A stretch of DNA of 64,000 nucleotides. Origin: WTFV01 sp965200895. GTDB taxonomy: Bacteria; Acidobacteriota; Vicinamibacteria; Vicinamibacterales; UBA8438. The notes under the pieces were generated by a model. It saw only the letters and a list, made by a program, of their open reading frames with translations. It ran no database searches and was not told the origin of the DNA. The translations under genes and the position numbers were made by a program. Location: NCBI GenBank assembly GCA_965200895.1, contig CBDAVM010000001.1, forward strand, positions 1,922,001 through 1,986,000, in the 5' to 3' direction. This document shows positions 24,300 through 34,860 of this stretch, piece after piece; the first letter of the stretch is position 1; each line of letters starts with the position of its first letter.

Positions 24300-25383
24300 G
24301 TTCGGATGCTGCCGTCTGCTCGACGAGTACCCGGCTCACCGCGCGCGAGACCTGATCCACCGCCGAGATCGCTCGGGAATAGCGCATGCGCCGCGGGCCG
24401 ATGATGCCGATGCGCCCCGTGCGGGAACCGTCGAAGTAGGTGGAGGCAACCAGACTGAAGGCCTGCATCTCCGGCGACGAGTTCTCCGTGCCGATGACGA
24501 CAGTCAGTCCCGGACCGTTGAGATACTCGTCGAGGACCCGCACCAGCAGATCCTTGCGCTCGATCATTCCCAGCAGCGTCCGGAGAATTTCGAGCGGCAC
24601 GCGGTCCGTGCTGTCGGACACTTCCTCGGCGAGAAACCATGCGCCCTCGACGAAGAGGTGATTCGGCGGGACCATCTCCTCCAGCGTCAGACTGGCCAGC
24701 CGGAGCGCGCGCGAGCGGAGCTGATCGTAGAGCATCCGTTGCTGACGCAACTGTTCGACCACCGCGGTGCGGACGTCCCACAGAGCCAGGCCCGCGAATG
24801 TCTCGGACAGGTAGCGGGCTCCCTGTTCAAGCGCCCGACGGTCGGTTTCCTCACCCAGATCGACCGACTTGTGGGCGATCTCGTCGTCGCCGGTGGTGAC
24901 CACCACCAGGATTTTCGTGTTTCCGAGGGGTACGAACTCGATGCGCTTGAATGTGCCGGCGGCCACCCGGGGCAGGCAGGCGAAAGCCAGTTGGTGCGAG
25001 GCGACCGACAACTCGTGCGAGACGTTCGACAGGACGTCGCTCACCGTGCCGGCCTGTCGCAGCCGCGCCTCGACATCCGGCGCCGGACCCGCTGCGCGGC
25101 GGCCACTCAGCAGCCGATCGACGAAGTACCGGTAGCCGCGGTCCGTCGGTACGCGCCCGGCGGATGTGTGCGGCTGAACGATGTAGCCCGCCTGCTCCAG
25201 TTCGGCCATGACATTGCGCACCGAGGCGGACGACAGGCCGACATCACCGTGCTGGGCGAGCCACAGCGAGGACACCGGCTCTCCCTGCTCGATGTACTGC
25301 GTGACCAGCGCCGCCAGAATCCGGCTGGCGCGATCCGTCAACCGGTCCACATCCGGATCGTGGATGGTGGCGCGAGGTGCCAT
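24268..25383 (-). CDS. hrcA: Heat-inducible transcription repressor HrcA
   Basis: HrcA represses class I heat-shock genes by binding CIRCE inverted repeats. I start at ATG 25383 (MAPRATIHDPDVDRLTDRASRIL); the longer frame is not conserved. The 371-residue protein has the winged helix SSASVRNVMAELEQAGYIVQPHTSAGRVPTDRGYRYFVD (residues 45-85) and the GAF-like C-terminal domain ending in GPRRMRYSRAISAVD. It heads the operon hrcA-grpE-dnaJ-prmA-rsmE. I find no CIRCE repeat (TTAGCACTC-N9-GAGTGCTAA) in the 70 bases before it, so autoregulation through a standard site is not evident. Confidence 0.95.
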   Translation of the reverse strand: MAPRATIHDPDVDRLTDRASRILAALVTQYIEQGEPVSSLWLAQHGDVGLSSASVRNVMAELEQAGYIVQPHTSAGRVPTDRGYRYFVDRLLSGRRAAGPAPDVEARLRQAGTVSDVLSNVSHELSVASHQLAFACLPRVAAGTFKRIEFVPLGNTKILVVVTTGDDEIAHKSVDLGEETDRRALEQGARYLSETFAGLALWDVRTAVVEQLRQQRMLYDQLRSRALRLASLTLEEMVPPNHLFVEGAWFLAEEVSDSTDRVPLEILRTLLGMIERKDLLVRVLDEYLNGPGLTVVIGTENSSPEMQAFSLVASTYFDGSRTGRIGIIGPRRMRYSRAISAVDQVSRAVSRVLVEQTAASEHDRRREPGTA

Positions 25384-25424
25384 GGTGCGTGCCGTGACCG
25401 GGCAGCGCGACCGGGCCGCCCTGT

Positions 25425-26351
25425 TCAACGATCTTCGATTATAGCAGCCGGTGTCGGTGCGCCCGCGAGGGCGGTCTCCCCGGCGGCGGCCGCAACGGAG
25501 GTCGGCGGTGTGGGCGGCAGCCACCGTAACGGTTTGACGGCCGCGCGGGCCGCGGCATCCACGTCGGCGGCGTCCAGCTTGCCGTACTTGACGGCGATCA
25601 GCTCGGCCAGGATGCTGACGGCGATCTCCTGCGGGGTGATCGCGCCGATGTCGAGGCCGACCGGCGCATGCAACCGCTCCGGGCAGGCGACCGTGACGCC
25701 GGCCTCCCGTAGCGCTTCATGCAGTCGCGCGACCTTTGCCCGGCTCCCGATCAGGCCGAGGTAGCGGAGCTGCCGGGGCGCGAGTGCGCGCAGGGCATCG
25801 AGATCGTGGCGATGGCCGCGGGTCAGGATGACCACGTAGGCGGTGGCAGGGAAGTCGGTGTTCTCCAGCCACGTCGGGATATCGTCGACGGCGACTTCGA
25901 CCGCGTCCGGAAACCGCTCGACGTTGGAGAATTTCTCGCGGTCGTCGATGACATGGACCTGGAATCCGGCCGGCGTCGCGAGACGCCCGAGGTGCAGGGC
26001 GACATGGCCGGCGCCCACCAGATAGAGATGCGGCGAGGCTTCGAGCGGCTCGATGTAGACCTCCATCTGGCCCCCACAGATCAGTCCCGACTCCTCGGCG
26101 ATGTCGTCGGCGAGCTCGTATCGGGCGACAAGCGGCCTGCGTGACTCGAGTGAGCGCCGCGCCTTCCAGAAGGCGTCGTTCTCGTAGCACCCGCCGCCGA
26201 TCGTGCCGATTATGCGTCCGTCGGCGAAGACCAGCATCTTCGCCCCGACGCGCTGCGGCGTCGAGCCCTGCGTACGGATGATCGTCACCAGGGCCGCCGA
26301 TTCCCCGCGGGCGAACACGTCGTTGACGGCTCTGAAGATTTCTTCATTCAT
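25425..26351 (-). CDS. XdhC/CoxI family protein
   Basis: The 308-residue protein has both domains of the XdhC-CoxI family. The N-terminal part has VTIIRTQGSTPQRVGAKMLV and IGTIGGGCYE with the conserved Cys. The C-terminal Rossmann domain has LYLVGAGHVALHLGR and VILTRGHRHDLDAL, then YLGLIGSRAK and APVGLDIGAITPQEIAVSI. XdhC-type proteins bring the sulfurated molybdenum cofactor to xanthine dehydrogenase and CO dehydrogenase-like enzymes. No molybdenum hydroxylase gene is nearby, so the client is unknown. I use ATG 26351, which a TATACT box precedes. The tail after residue 270 is Ala/Pro-rich. Its stop lies 41 bp before hrcA. Confidence 0.88.
   Translation of the reverse strand: MNEEIFRAVNDVFARGESAALVTIIRTQGSTPQRVGAKMLVFADGRIIGTIGGGCYENDAFWKARRSLESRRPLVARYELADDIAEESGLICGGQMEVYIEPLEASPHLYLVGAGHVALHLGRLATPAGFQVHVIDDREKFSNVERFPDAVEVAVDDIPTWLENTDFPATAYVVILTRGHRHDLDALRALAPRQLRYLGLIGSRAKVARLHEALREAGVTVACPERLHAPVGLDIGAITPQEIAVSILAELIAVKYGKLDAADVDAAARAAVKPLRWLPPTPPTSVAAAAGETALAGAPTPAAIIEDR
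25438..25443 (-). promoter_or_regulatory. -10 element of the hrcA operon
   Basis: TATAAT on the minus strand, inside the last codons of the XdhC-like gene and 54 bases before hrcA. The leader would be about 48 bases. No good -35 box and no CIRCE element are visible. Confidence 0.4.
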
Positions 26352-26365
26352 GTGAATCAGCCGAG

Positions 26366-26371
26366 AGTATA
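26366..26371 (-). promoter_or_regulatory. -10 element of the XdhC-like gene
   Basis: TATACT on the minus strand lies 14 bases before ATG 26351, so the leader would be about eight bases. The -35 region is weak. Confidence 0.35.
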
Positions 26372-26437
26372 CCGTGCTCCACCGCGCGGCTGCGCCTCCC
26401 GGATGCTGCGGGGAGCGTGGCGAGGGCACGGTTCGCC

Positions 26438-26543
26438 AGGAGCTTGCGCCGCTGAACGCAGCGAAGCGAAGTACTGAAGCGCAAGGTCATGGAGCGGGCG
26501 GGATGGGCCGAACGCCGAGCCCGCGAGGCGCTCGGGGCGCTAG
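26438..26543 (+). repeat. Dispersed repeat, copy C
   Basis: AGGAGCTTGCGCCGCTGAAC opens it, followed by GCAGCGAAGCGAAGTACTGA and AGCGCAAGGTCATGGAGCGG. The second half, GGGCCGAACGCCGAGCCC, ends GGGGCGCTAG. It matches copy B over the first half and copies A and D over the second. The CTA at its end (26540-26542) is the stop codon of the minus-strand bshC gene. It fills the gap between bshC and the XdhC-like gene. Confidence 0.85.
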
Positions 26544-28195
26544 ACGGTCAGCAGCCAGTGGTGGCCCGGGTCGAGCGGCAGGCATTCCAGCAGCCGGTCG
26601 ACCAGCTCGAAGCCGTACCGATTCAGAAAGTGGACTCCCGCGACGCTCCGCTCCTGAAGCGCGCCGCCGGGAAAGCTCTGTGCCCGCGCCCGCTCGAACT
26701 GTCGGCGCAGCGTCGAGTCCCGCCGTTTCGCGGCCGCCACGGTTTTTCCGCGCAGGTTCCTGAGTTCCCGGTCGATACGGCCCCTCGTGGAGGTGACGGC
26801 GCCGGCCAGCGTCGGGTCGAGGGTCGGGACGACGTTGCCGATGGCGTCGAAATGCTCGGCCATGGACCGCTCGGCCGCGGCGATCGTCTGCTTGATGTTC
26901 TCCGGGACCAGTGATGCCAGCAGGCGGTTCAGTGCCGCGTCGTCCCGCGGCTGAAGCTGTGCGAAGTCCACCCCGTTGCGGTTCAGGAACTTGACGGTCG
27001 CAGCGTCGACGATCGTGGCGCTTGCCCGCGGATAGATGACCGGCATCGGGACGTCGAACGCGGCGTAGATCCGGCGCAGTTGGCCGAGGTAGGCCAGTTC
27101 GTTGGGACCTGCCACGTAGGCCACGGTGGGCAGCAGGGTGTCCTGGACGATCGGTCGCAACAGCACGTTCGGGCTGAAGCGCGCCGGGTCGTTCTCGATG
27201 TCGGCCAGCAGCGTGTCCACGTCGAGAGTGCGGCCCCCGGTCGAGAAGGTCCCGTCAGTCGCCCGGATGGCATGGCGGACTTCGTCCAGGTGAAACAGGG
27301 CAACCGAGCCGGGGGCGGGGGAGGCCTGGGCGTGATAGCCGAGAGCGGCCAGCTCCGCGCCGGCCTTCGCCGCCAGCGCCGTGGTGCGTCCCGGACTCGC
27401 GACCTCGCGCTTGAACAGCGACCGGACGAACGGCTTGGCGGCCGGGTCGGAGGCGTCGTACACGACCAGGCCATGATGACCGAGCAGCCGCTCGATCCAG
27501 CGCGCGAAGGCGTCGACCAACCGCTCCCCGGGCGCGTACGACTCGGCCACCGCATCCATCACCTCCGTGGTGAATTCGGTCCGGGGGAGGGCCATGCGCA
27601 AGTCGGCGAGGGCCGCCCGGATGGAGTCGTCAAGGACGATCGCGGCCGCGCTCGTCCCGGGTGGGGCGCTGACCTCCAGCGCGACGGGGACTCGCGCCGC
27701 CTCGCCGTCGAGGACGTGGCAGCCACGGATTTCGTCGAGGTCGTGGTCCTCCCCTTCGATCCAGAACACGGGCACGACCGCGGTCTCGTGCTCGTCGGCG
27801 AGGCGGCGAGCGAGTCGGACTGCGGTGAGGGCCTTGAACAGCGTGTAGAGCGGACCTCCGAACAGGCCTGCCTGCTGCCCGGTGACCACCGCCACGGTCT
27901 GCGCATCGTGCAGCCGCGCGGCGGCGGCGCGTGCTGCGGCCGGCGCGCCGCGCACTGCCAACTGCCGTTCGACCACCGCGGCCGCCGCCGGGTCGGGCCG
28001 CCGGCGGGTTCGGGCTTCGAATGCTCCGGTCCAGCTCGTCGGGTGCGACCAGGAGCCGGCGAAGTAGGGGGCGAGCCGCTCAAAGGCATGACAGTAGTCG
28101 CGAACGAAACGACCGGTCCACGGGAGTTGCCGGTCGTCGAGTCGAATCCCCGGGTTCTGTCGCTCGCCATCCATTGAACGGGTAACCGCCCCCAT
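26540..28195 (-). CDS. bshC: Bacillithiol biosynthesis cysteine-adding enzyme BshC
   Basis: BshC adds cysteine to glucosaminyl-malate in the last step of bacillithiol synthesis. The 551-residue protein shows the BshC pattern: VAVVTGQQAGLFGGPLYTLFKA near residue 105, FWIEGEDHDLDEI, LRPIVQDTLLPTVAYVAGPNELAYLGQL and YPRASATIVD. A coiled-coil-rich C-terminal region follows. The start is ATG 28195 or ATG 28174; homology cannot decide. BshA and BshB are not in the window. Its presence predicts that the cell uses bacillithiol or a similar low-mass thiol. It stands alone, head to head with the pseudokinase gene, 36 bp apart. Confidence 0.93.
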   Translation of the reverse strand: MGAVTRSMDGERQNPGIRLDDRQLPWTGRFVRDYCHAFERLAPYFAGSWSHPTSWTGAFEARTRRRPDPAAAAVVERQLAVRGAPAAARAAAARLHDAQTVAVVTGQQAGLFGGPLYTLFKALTAVRLARRLADEHETAVVPVFWIEGEDHDLDEIRGCHVLDGEAARVPVALEVSAPPGTSAAAIVLDDSIRAALADLRMALPRTEFTTEVMDAVAESYAPGERLVDAFARWIERLLGHHGLVVYDASDPAAKPFVRSLFKREVASPGRTTALAAKAGAELAALGYHAQASPAPGSVALFHLDEVRHAIRATDGTFSTGGRTLDVDTLLADIENDPARFSPNVLLRPIVQDTLLPTVAYVAGPNELAYLGQLRRIYAAFDVPMPVIYPRASATIVDAATVKFLNRNGVDFAQLQPRDDAALNRLLASLVPENIKQTIAAAERSMAEHFDAIGNVVPTLDPTLAGAVTSTRGRIDRELRNLRGKTVAAAKRRDSTLRRQFERARAQSFPGGALQERSVAGVHFLNRYGFELVDRLLECLPLDPGHHWLLTV

Positions 28196-28231
28196 GGTAC
28201 CATCCGGGAACCATCCGGGAGATTACGACCA

Positions 28232-30379
28232 CTGACACGCGAGGATGCCGGGGCGTTTGCAGTTCCTGGTGCATTCGGCCCGTACCGGGTCCTGCATCAG
28301 GTAGGTACCGGCGTTCTCGGCCCCGTCTATCGAGCCTGCGAATCGGAAGGCGGCAGAACGGTCGCCATCAAGTCCTTCGAGCTCGAACTGACGCCTGAGC
28401 AGGTCGAGATCTTCGGCAACGCACTGGCCCACATCGTCAATGTGGAGGTCTCGCATCCGGCGCTCGTGGCGCCGCTCGCCGCGGGCCTCGAGTCGGGCAT
28501 GCCATTCATGGCGTACGAGTACGTCGCAGCCGAGTCGCTCGACGTTGCGCTCCGGCGCCAGGCGCGCCCCTCGAACGTACTGGAGTGGATCGCGCCGCTC
28601 GCCGGCGCGGTGGACGCCGCCCATGCGCGGGGGATCGAGCATGGTGCCCTGCATCCGCGAGACGTGCTGGTGTCCGCCGATGGCGTGTGCACGACCGGAT
28701 TCGGGATCGCCAGGGCCCTGGAGCACGTGCAGCTTGGTATCCCCGTGCGGAGGCCGTATGCGGCTCCGGAGCTGATGGCCGGGCGCCGCTGGGGGCCGCC
28801 GGCGGATCGCTTCGCCGTCGCCGTGCTTGCCTATGAGTTGCTGACCGGAACCCGACTGTCCGGGAACAACGACGAGGCTGTGGCCGATCTGCGCGAGTTG
28901 TGCCCGGACGTTGCTGACGTGGCGGGGCTCCAGCAGGCGTTCCGCAATGCATTGGCGGACGAGCCGTCCATCCGTTCCGTGTCGGCTACCGCATTCGTGA
29001 CGGCGTTGGCCCGCGCCATCGGGGACGAGGTGACCAGCGATTCCGCGCCACGCGGCGTCGAGCCGGCGCCGGACCATCTCGACGAGGCGGTGGACGCACA
29101 GCACGGTGCAGGGTCGGACGTTGGCCGCGAGGGCGACGAATCGGCGTTCGCCGCCCCGGAATTCGATGTGCCGGCCGGGCACGAACCCTACGGTCCCGGA
29201 CGCGCTCCCGATTACCCGGTGGAGATCGCCGAACCGGATGCGGTTGCCGCGCTCGAGGACCGGTCAGCGGGCAGCGACGGCGCGGACGACGATGGTCGCG
29301 CGATGCGTGGCGAGCGAATGCCCCGGCCGCCACGCGCGTCCCGCTCCGCGGGTCGTCCGCAGCGTGGTGACGGTACGCGCCGGCGTTCCAGACCGGTGGT
29401 CGCGATACGGGACGACGTGCATTTCGATCCGCTGGACGACGCGGACGCCGTCGAGCCGCCGGTCCGGCAGGCCGGATACGACGACGACTTTCCGCCGCCG
29501 CCATCCTCCACGTCCATGCGGGCGATGGCGCCGGTGGTAGCCGCCATGGCGGTGGGTGTGCTGGTGGCGTACCTGGTGAGCATCGGGTGGGGGACTTCGG
29601 GCGACGAGGCTGCCGGCGATGCTCCGCCGGGCGAGGTCTCCGGTACCGGCGTGGAGTGGAGCGAAGAGACGGTGGCCGCGCCCGAAGCGCAACGCCCGCC
29701 GGCGACGGCCGACGAGCCTCTGACTCTGGCCGAAGAGCCGATCGTGCCGGTCGGCGATCCGCCGCGGGGTGTGGATCCGGGTTCCGACGCCGACCTGCCG
29801 CCCCCCGATCCGCCCGCGGTGGCGGCCGAACCCGCGGTGGAGAGTCCGCCGCGGTCAACCGTGGTTCCGTCCGGGGGCGAAGTCCCTCCCGCGCCGTCCG
29901 GCCGGGTGTCTGTCCGCACCACGCCGCCCGGTGCGCTGGTGACCCTTGACGGGCGCTCGCACGGCGCCGCCCCGGTGTCGATCGAGGACGTGTCCGCAGG
30001 TGTGCACCGGCTCCGTGTGACGGCCCCGGGACACGTGCCGGACGAGCGTGAGGTGACCGTTTCCGCCGGTGCGTCGGCAACCACCGTGAACATCGCATTG
30101 ACGCCGCTGGCCGCCGTCAGTGCCCCGGTTCGGGACCAGGCTGCCGATGCAGGAGCCGCGGGCGGGTCGCTGCGCATCCTCTCCCGTCCTGCGGGCGCGA
30201 CGGTCACCGTCGACGACGTGATGGTGGGCGTGACGCCGCTGGAGATGGCCGACGTGGCGTTGGGCATGCGTCGGGTGCGGATAGAGCTGCCGGGCTACCG
30301 GCCCTGGACTACGGAGGTCGACGTCTCCGGAACGGAACCGGTCCGGGTCGGGGCTTCGCTCGAACCGGGGGCGCGATGA
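28232..30379 (+). CDS. Membrane pseudokinase with two PEGA domains, probable CTG start
   Basis: Homology to Hanks kinases begins well before the first ATG/GTG/TTG in frame (GTG 28442). The stretch FGPYRVLHQVGTGVLGPVYRA, with VAIK lysine, is in the same open frame. The best start is CTG 28232, with GGGAG ten bases before it, giving 715 residues. The kinase fold is kept but the active site is broken: HRDLKPxN reads HGALHPRD and DFG reads GFG, so it is a predicted pseudokinase. A Pro/acidic region follows, then a membrane helix near residues 430-450 (APVVAAMAVGVLVAYLVS). Two PEGA domains (about 558-626 and 643-714) lie outside the membrane. It overlaps carA by four bases. Its role is probably scaffolding or sensing at the envelope. 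Confidence 0.82.
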   Translation: MTREDAGAFAVPGAFGPYRVLHQVGTGVLGPVYRACESEGGRTVAIKSFELELTPEQVEIFGNALAHIVNVEVSHPALVAPLAAGLESGMPFMAYEYVAAESLDVALRRQARPSNVLEWIAPLAGAVDAAHARGIEHGALHPRDVLVSADGVCTTGFGIARALEHVQLGIPVRRPYAAPELMAGRRWGPPADRFAVAVLAYELLTGTRLSGNNDEAVADLRELCPDVADVAGLQQAFRNALADEPSIRSVSATAFVTALARAIGDEVTSDSAPRGVEPAPDHLDEAVDAQHGAGSDVGREGDESAFAAPEFDVPAGHEPYGPGRAPDYPVEIAEPDAVAALEDRSAGSDGADDDGRAMRGERMPRPPRASRSAGRPQRGDGTRRRSRPVVAIRDDVHFDPLDDADAVEPPVRQAGYDDDFPPPPSSTSMRAMAPVVAAMAVGVLVAYLVSIGWGTSGDEAAGDAPPGEVSGTGVEWSEETVAAPEAQRPPATADEPLTLAEEPIVPVGDPPRGVDPGSDADLPPPDPPAVAAEPAVESPPRSTVVPSGGEVPPAPSGRVSVRTTPPGALVTLDGRSHGAAPVSIEDVSAGVHRLRVTAPGHVPDEREVTVSAGASATTVNIALTPLAAVSAPVRDQAADAGAAGGSLRILSRPAGATVTVDDVMVGVTPLEMADVALGMRRVRIELPGYRPWTTEVDVSGTEPVRVGASLEPGAR

Positions 30380-31530
30380 CCAGAGCGGTGCTCGCCCTGG
30401 AGGACGGCACCTTGTACGCGGGCCGCGCGGTGGGCGCGTCCGGTGTCACCGTCGGCGAGGTGGTCTTCAACACCGGTATGACCGGTTACCAGGAGATCCT
30501 CACGGATCCGTCGTACGCCGGCCAGATCGTCACGATGACCTGCCCGCAGATCGGCAACTACGGTGTCGCCGAAGCGGAGGATCGCGAGTCGGCCGCGCCG
30601 CAGGTCGCCGGATTCGTGATGCGCGAGGACTCGCCGATCGCAAGCAACTGGCGCGCCACGGGAACGCTGCACGAGTATCTCGCCGCGCACGGCATCGTCG
30701 GCATCTCGGGTATCGACACCCGCGCGTTGACCAGACTGCTGCGCACGGCCGGCGTCATGCGCGGCGTCATCGGGTCGGGAGCGATCGATCCGGAGGCGCT
30801 CGTCGCGCAGGCGCAGGCGGCGCCGCGCATGGAGGGCAGCGACCTCGTCCGGTCCGTGACCTGCGCGGCGCCATTCGACTGGCGCCCCGACGACGACGCC
30901 CCCGCAGCCGGGTTCGGCGTGGAGCCCGAGCGGCGCGCCGCTCGGTCGTTGCGCATTGCCGCCTACGATCTCGGGATGAAGCGGAACATCCTGCGGCGCC
31001 TGGCCGCCCACGGTTGCGAGGTCCGGGTGTTTCCCGCGACGGCTCCGGCGTCCGATCTGGTGGCGTTGCAGCCGGACGGCATCTTCTTCAGCAACGGTCC
31101 GGGAGATCCGGCCCCGCTGGACTATGTCGTCCGCAACGCCCGCGAGGTGCTCAAGAGTGGCGTGCCGGTGTTCGGCATCTGCCTCGGCCACCAGGTGCTC
31201 GGGCTGGCGATGGGCGCGCAGACGTACAAGCTCAAGTTCGGCCACCGCGGCGCCAATCACCCCGTCCGCAACCTGGCCACCGAACGGATCGAGATCACCT
31301 CCCAGAATCACGGATTCGCGGTCGATCCGGATTCGGTCCCGGACGATGTGGAGGTCACGCACCTGAATCTGTACGACGGGACCATCGAAGGACTGAGGCA
31401 CAAGGAGCTGCCCGTCTCGTGCGTGCAGTATCATCCCGAGGCGTCGCCAGGACCGCACGACGCCGATTACCTCTTCGGCGGCTTCATCGACGCGATGGAG
31501 CAGAGAGCGGGCAGACTGTCGCGCGCCTGA
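30376..31530 (+). CDS. carA: Carbamoyl-phosphate synthase small (glutaminase) chain
   Basis: The 384-residue subunit hydrolyses glutamine and feeds ammonia to CarB. The N-terminal CPSase domain has VVFNTGMTGYQEILTDPSYAGQIV, and the class I amidotransferase domain has the nucleophile Cys in VPVFGICLGHQVLGLA. The catalytic His-Glu pair is in CVQYHPEASPGP. ATG 30376 overlaps the pseudokinase stop (ATGA), so both are expressed together. carB follows after 33 bp. The complex supplies carbamoyl phosphate for pyrimidine and arginine synthesis. Confidence 0.97.
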   Translation: MTRAVLALEDGTLYAGRAVGASGVTVGEVVFNTGMTGYQEILTDPSYAGQIVTMTCPQIGNYGVAEAEDRESAAPQVAGFVMREDSPIASNWRATGTLHEYLAAHGIVGISGIDTRALTRLLRTAGVMRGVIGSGAIDPEALVAQAQAAPRMEGSDLVRSVTCAAPFDWRPDDDAPAAGFGVEPERRAARSLRIAAYDLGMKRNILRRLAAHGCEVRVFPATAPASDLVALQPDGIFFSNGPGDPAPLDYVVRNAREVLKSGVPVFGICLGHQVLGLAMGAQTYKLKFGHRGANHPVRNLATERIEITSQNHGFAVDPDSVPDDVEVTHLNLYDGTIEGLRHKELPVSCVQYHPEASPGPHDADYLFGGFIDAMEQRAGRLSRA

Positions 31531-31563
31531 GAACCATCGAACCACCCGTCTCGACCGTTCGCC

Positions 31564-34812
<3,249 letters not shown>

Positions 34813-34860
34813 CGGGCGCGATGCGCCTGGGTTCGCGCGGGCGGCGTACCGTTTGCATGC

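Noticed and set aside
25384..25450. CIRCE element before hrcA
   Set aside because: No TTAGCACTC-like inverted repeat can be found on either strand.
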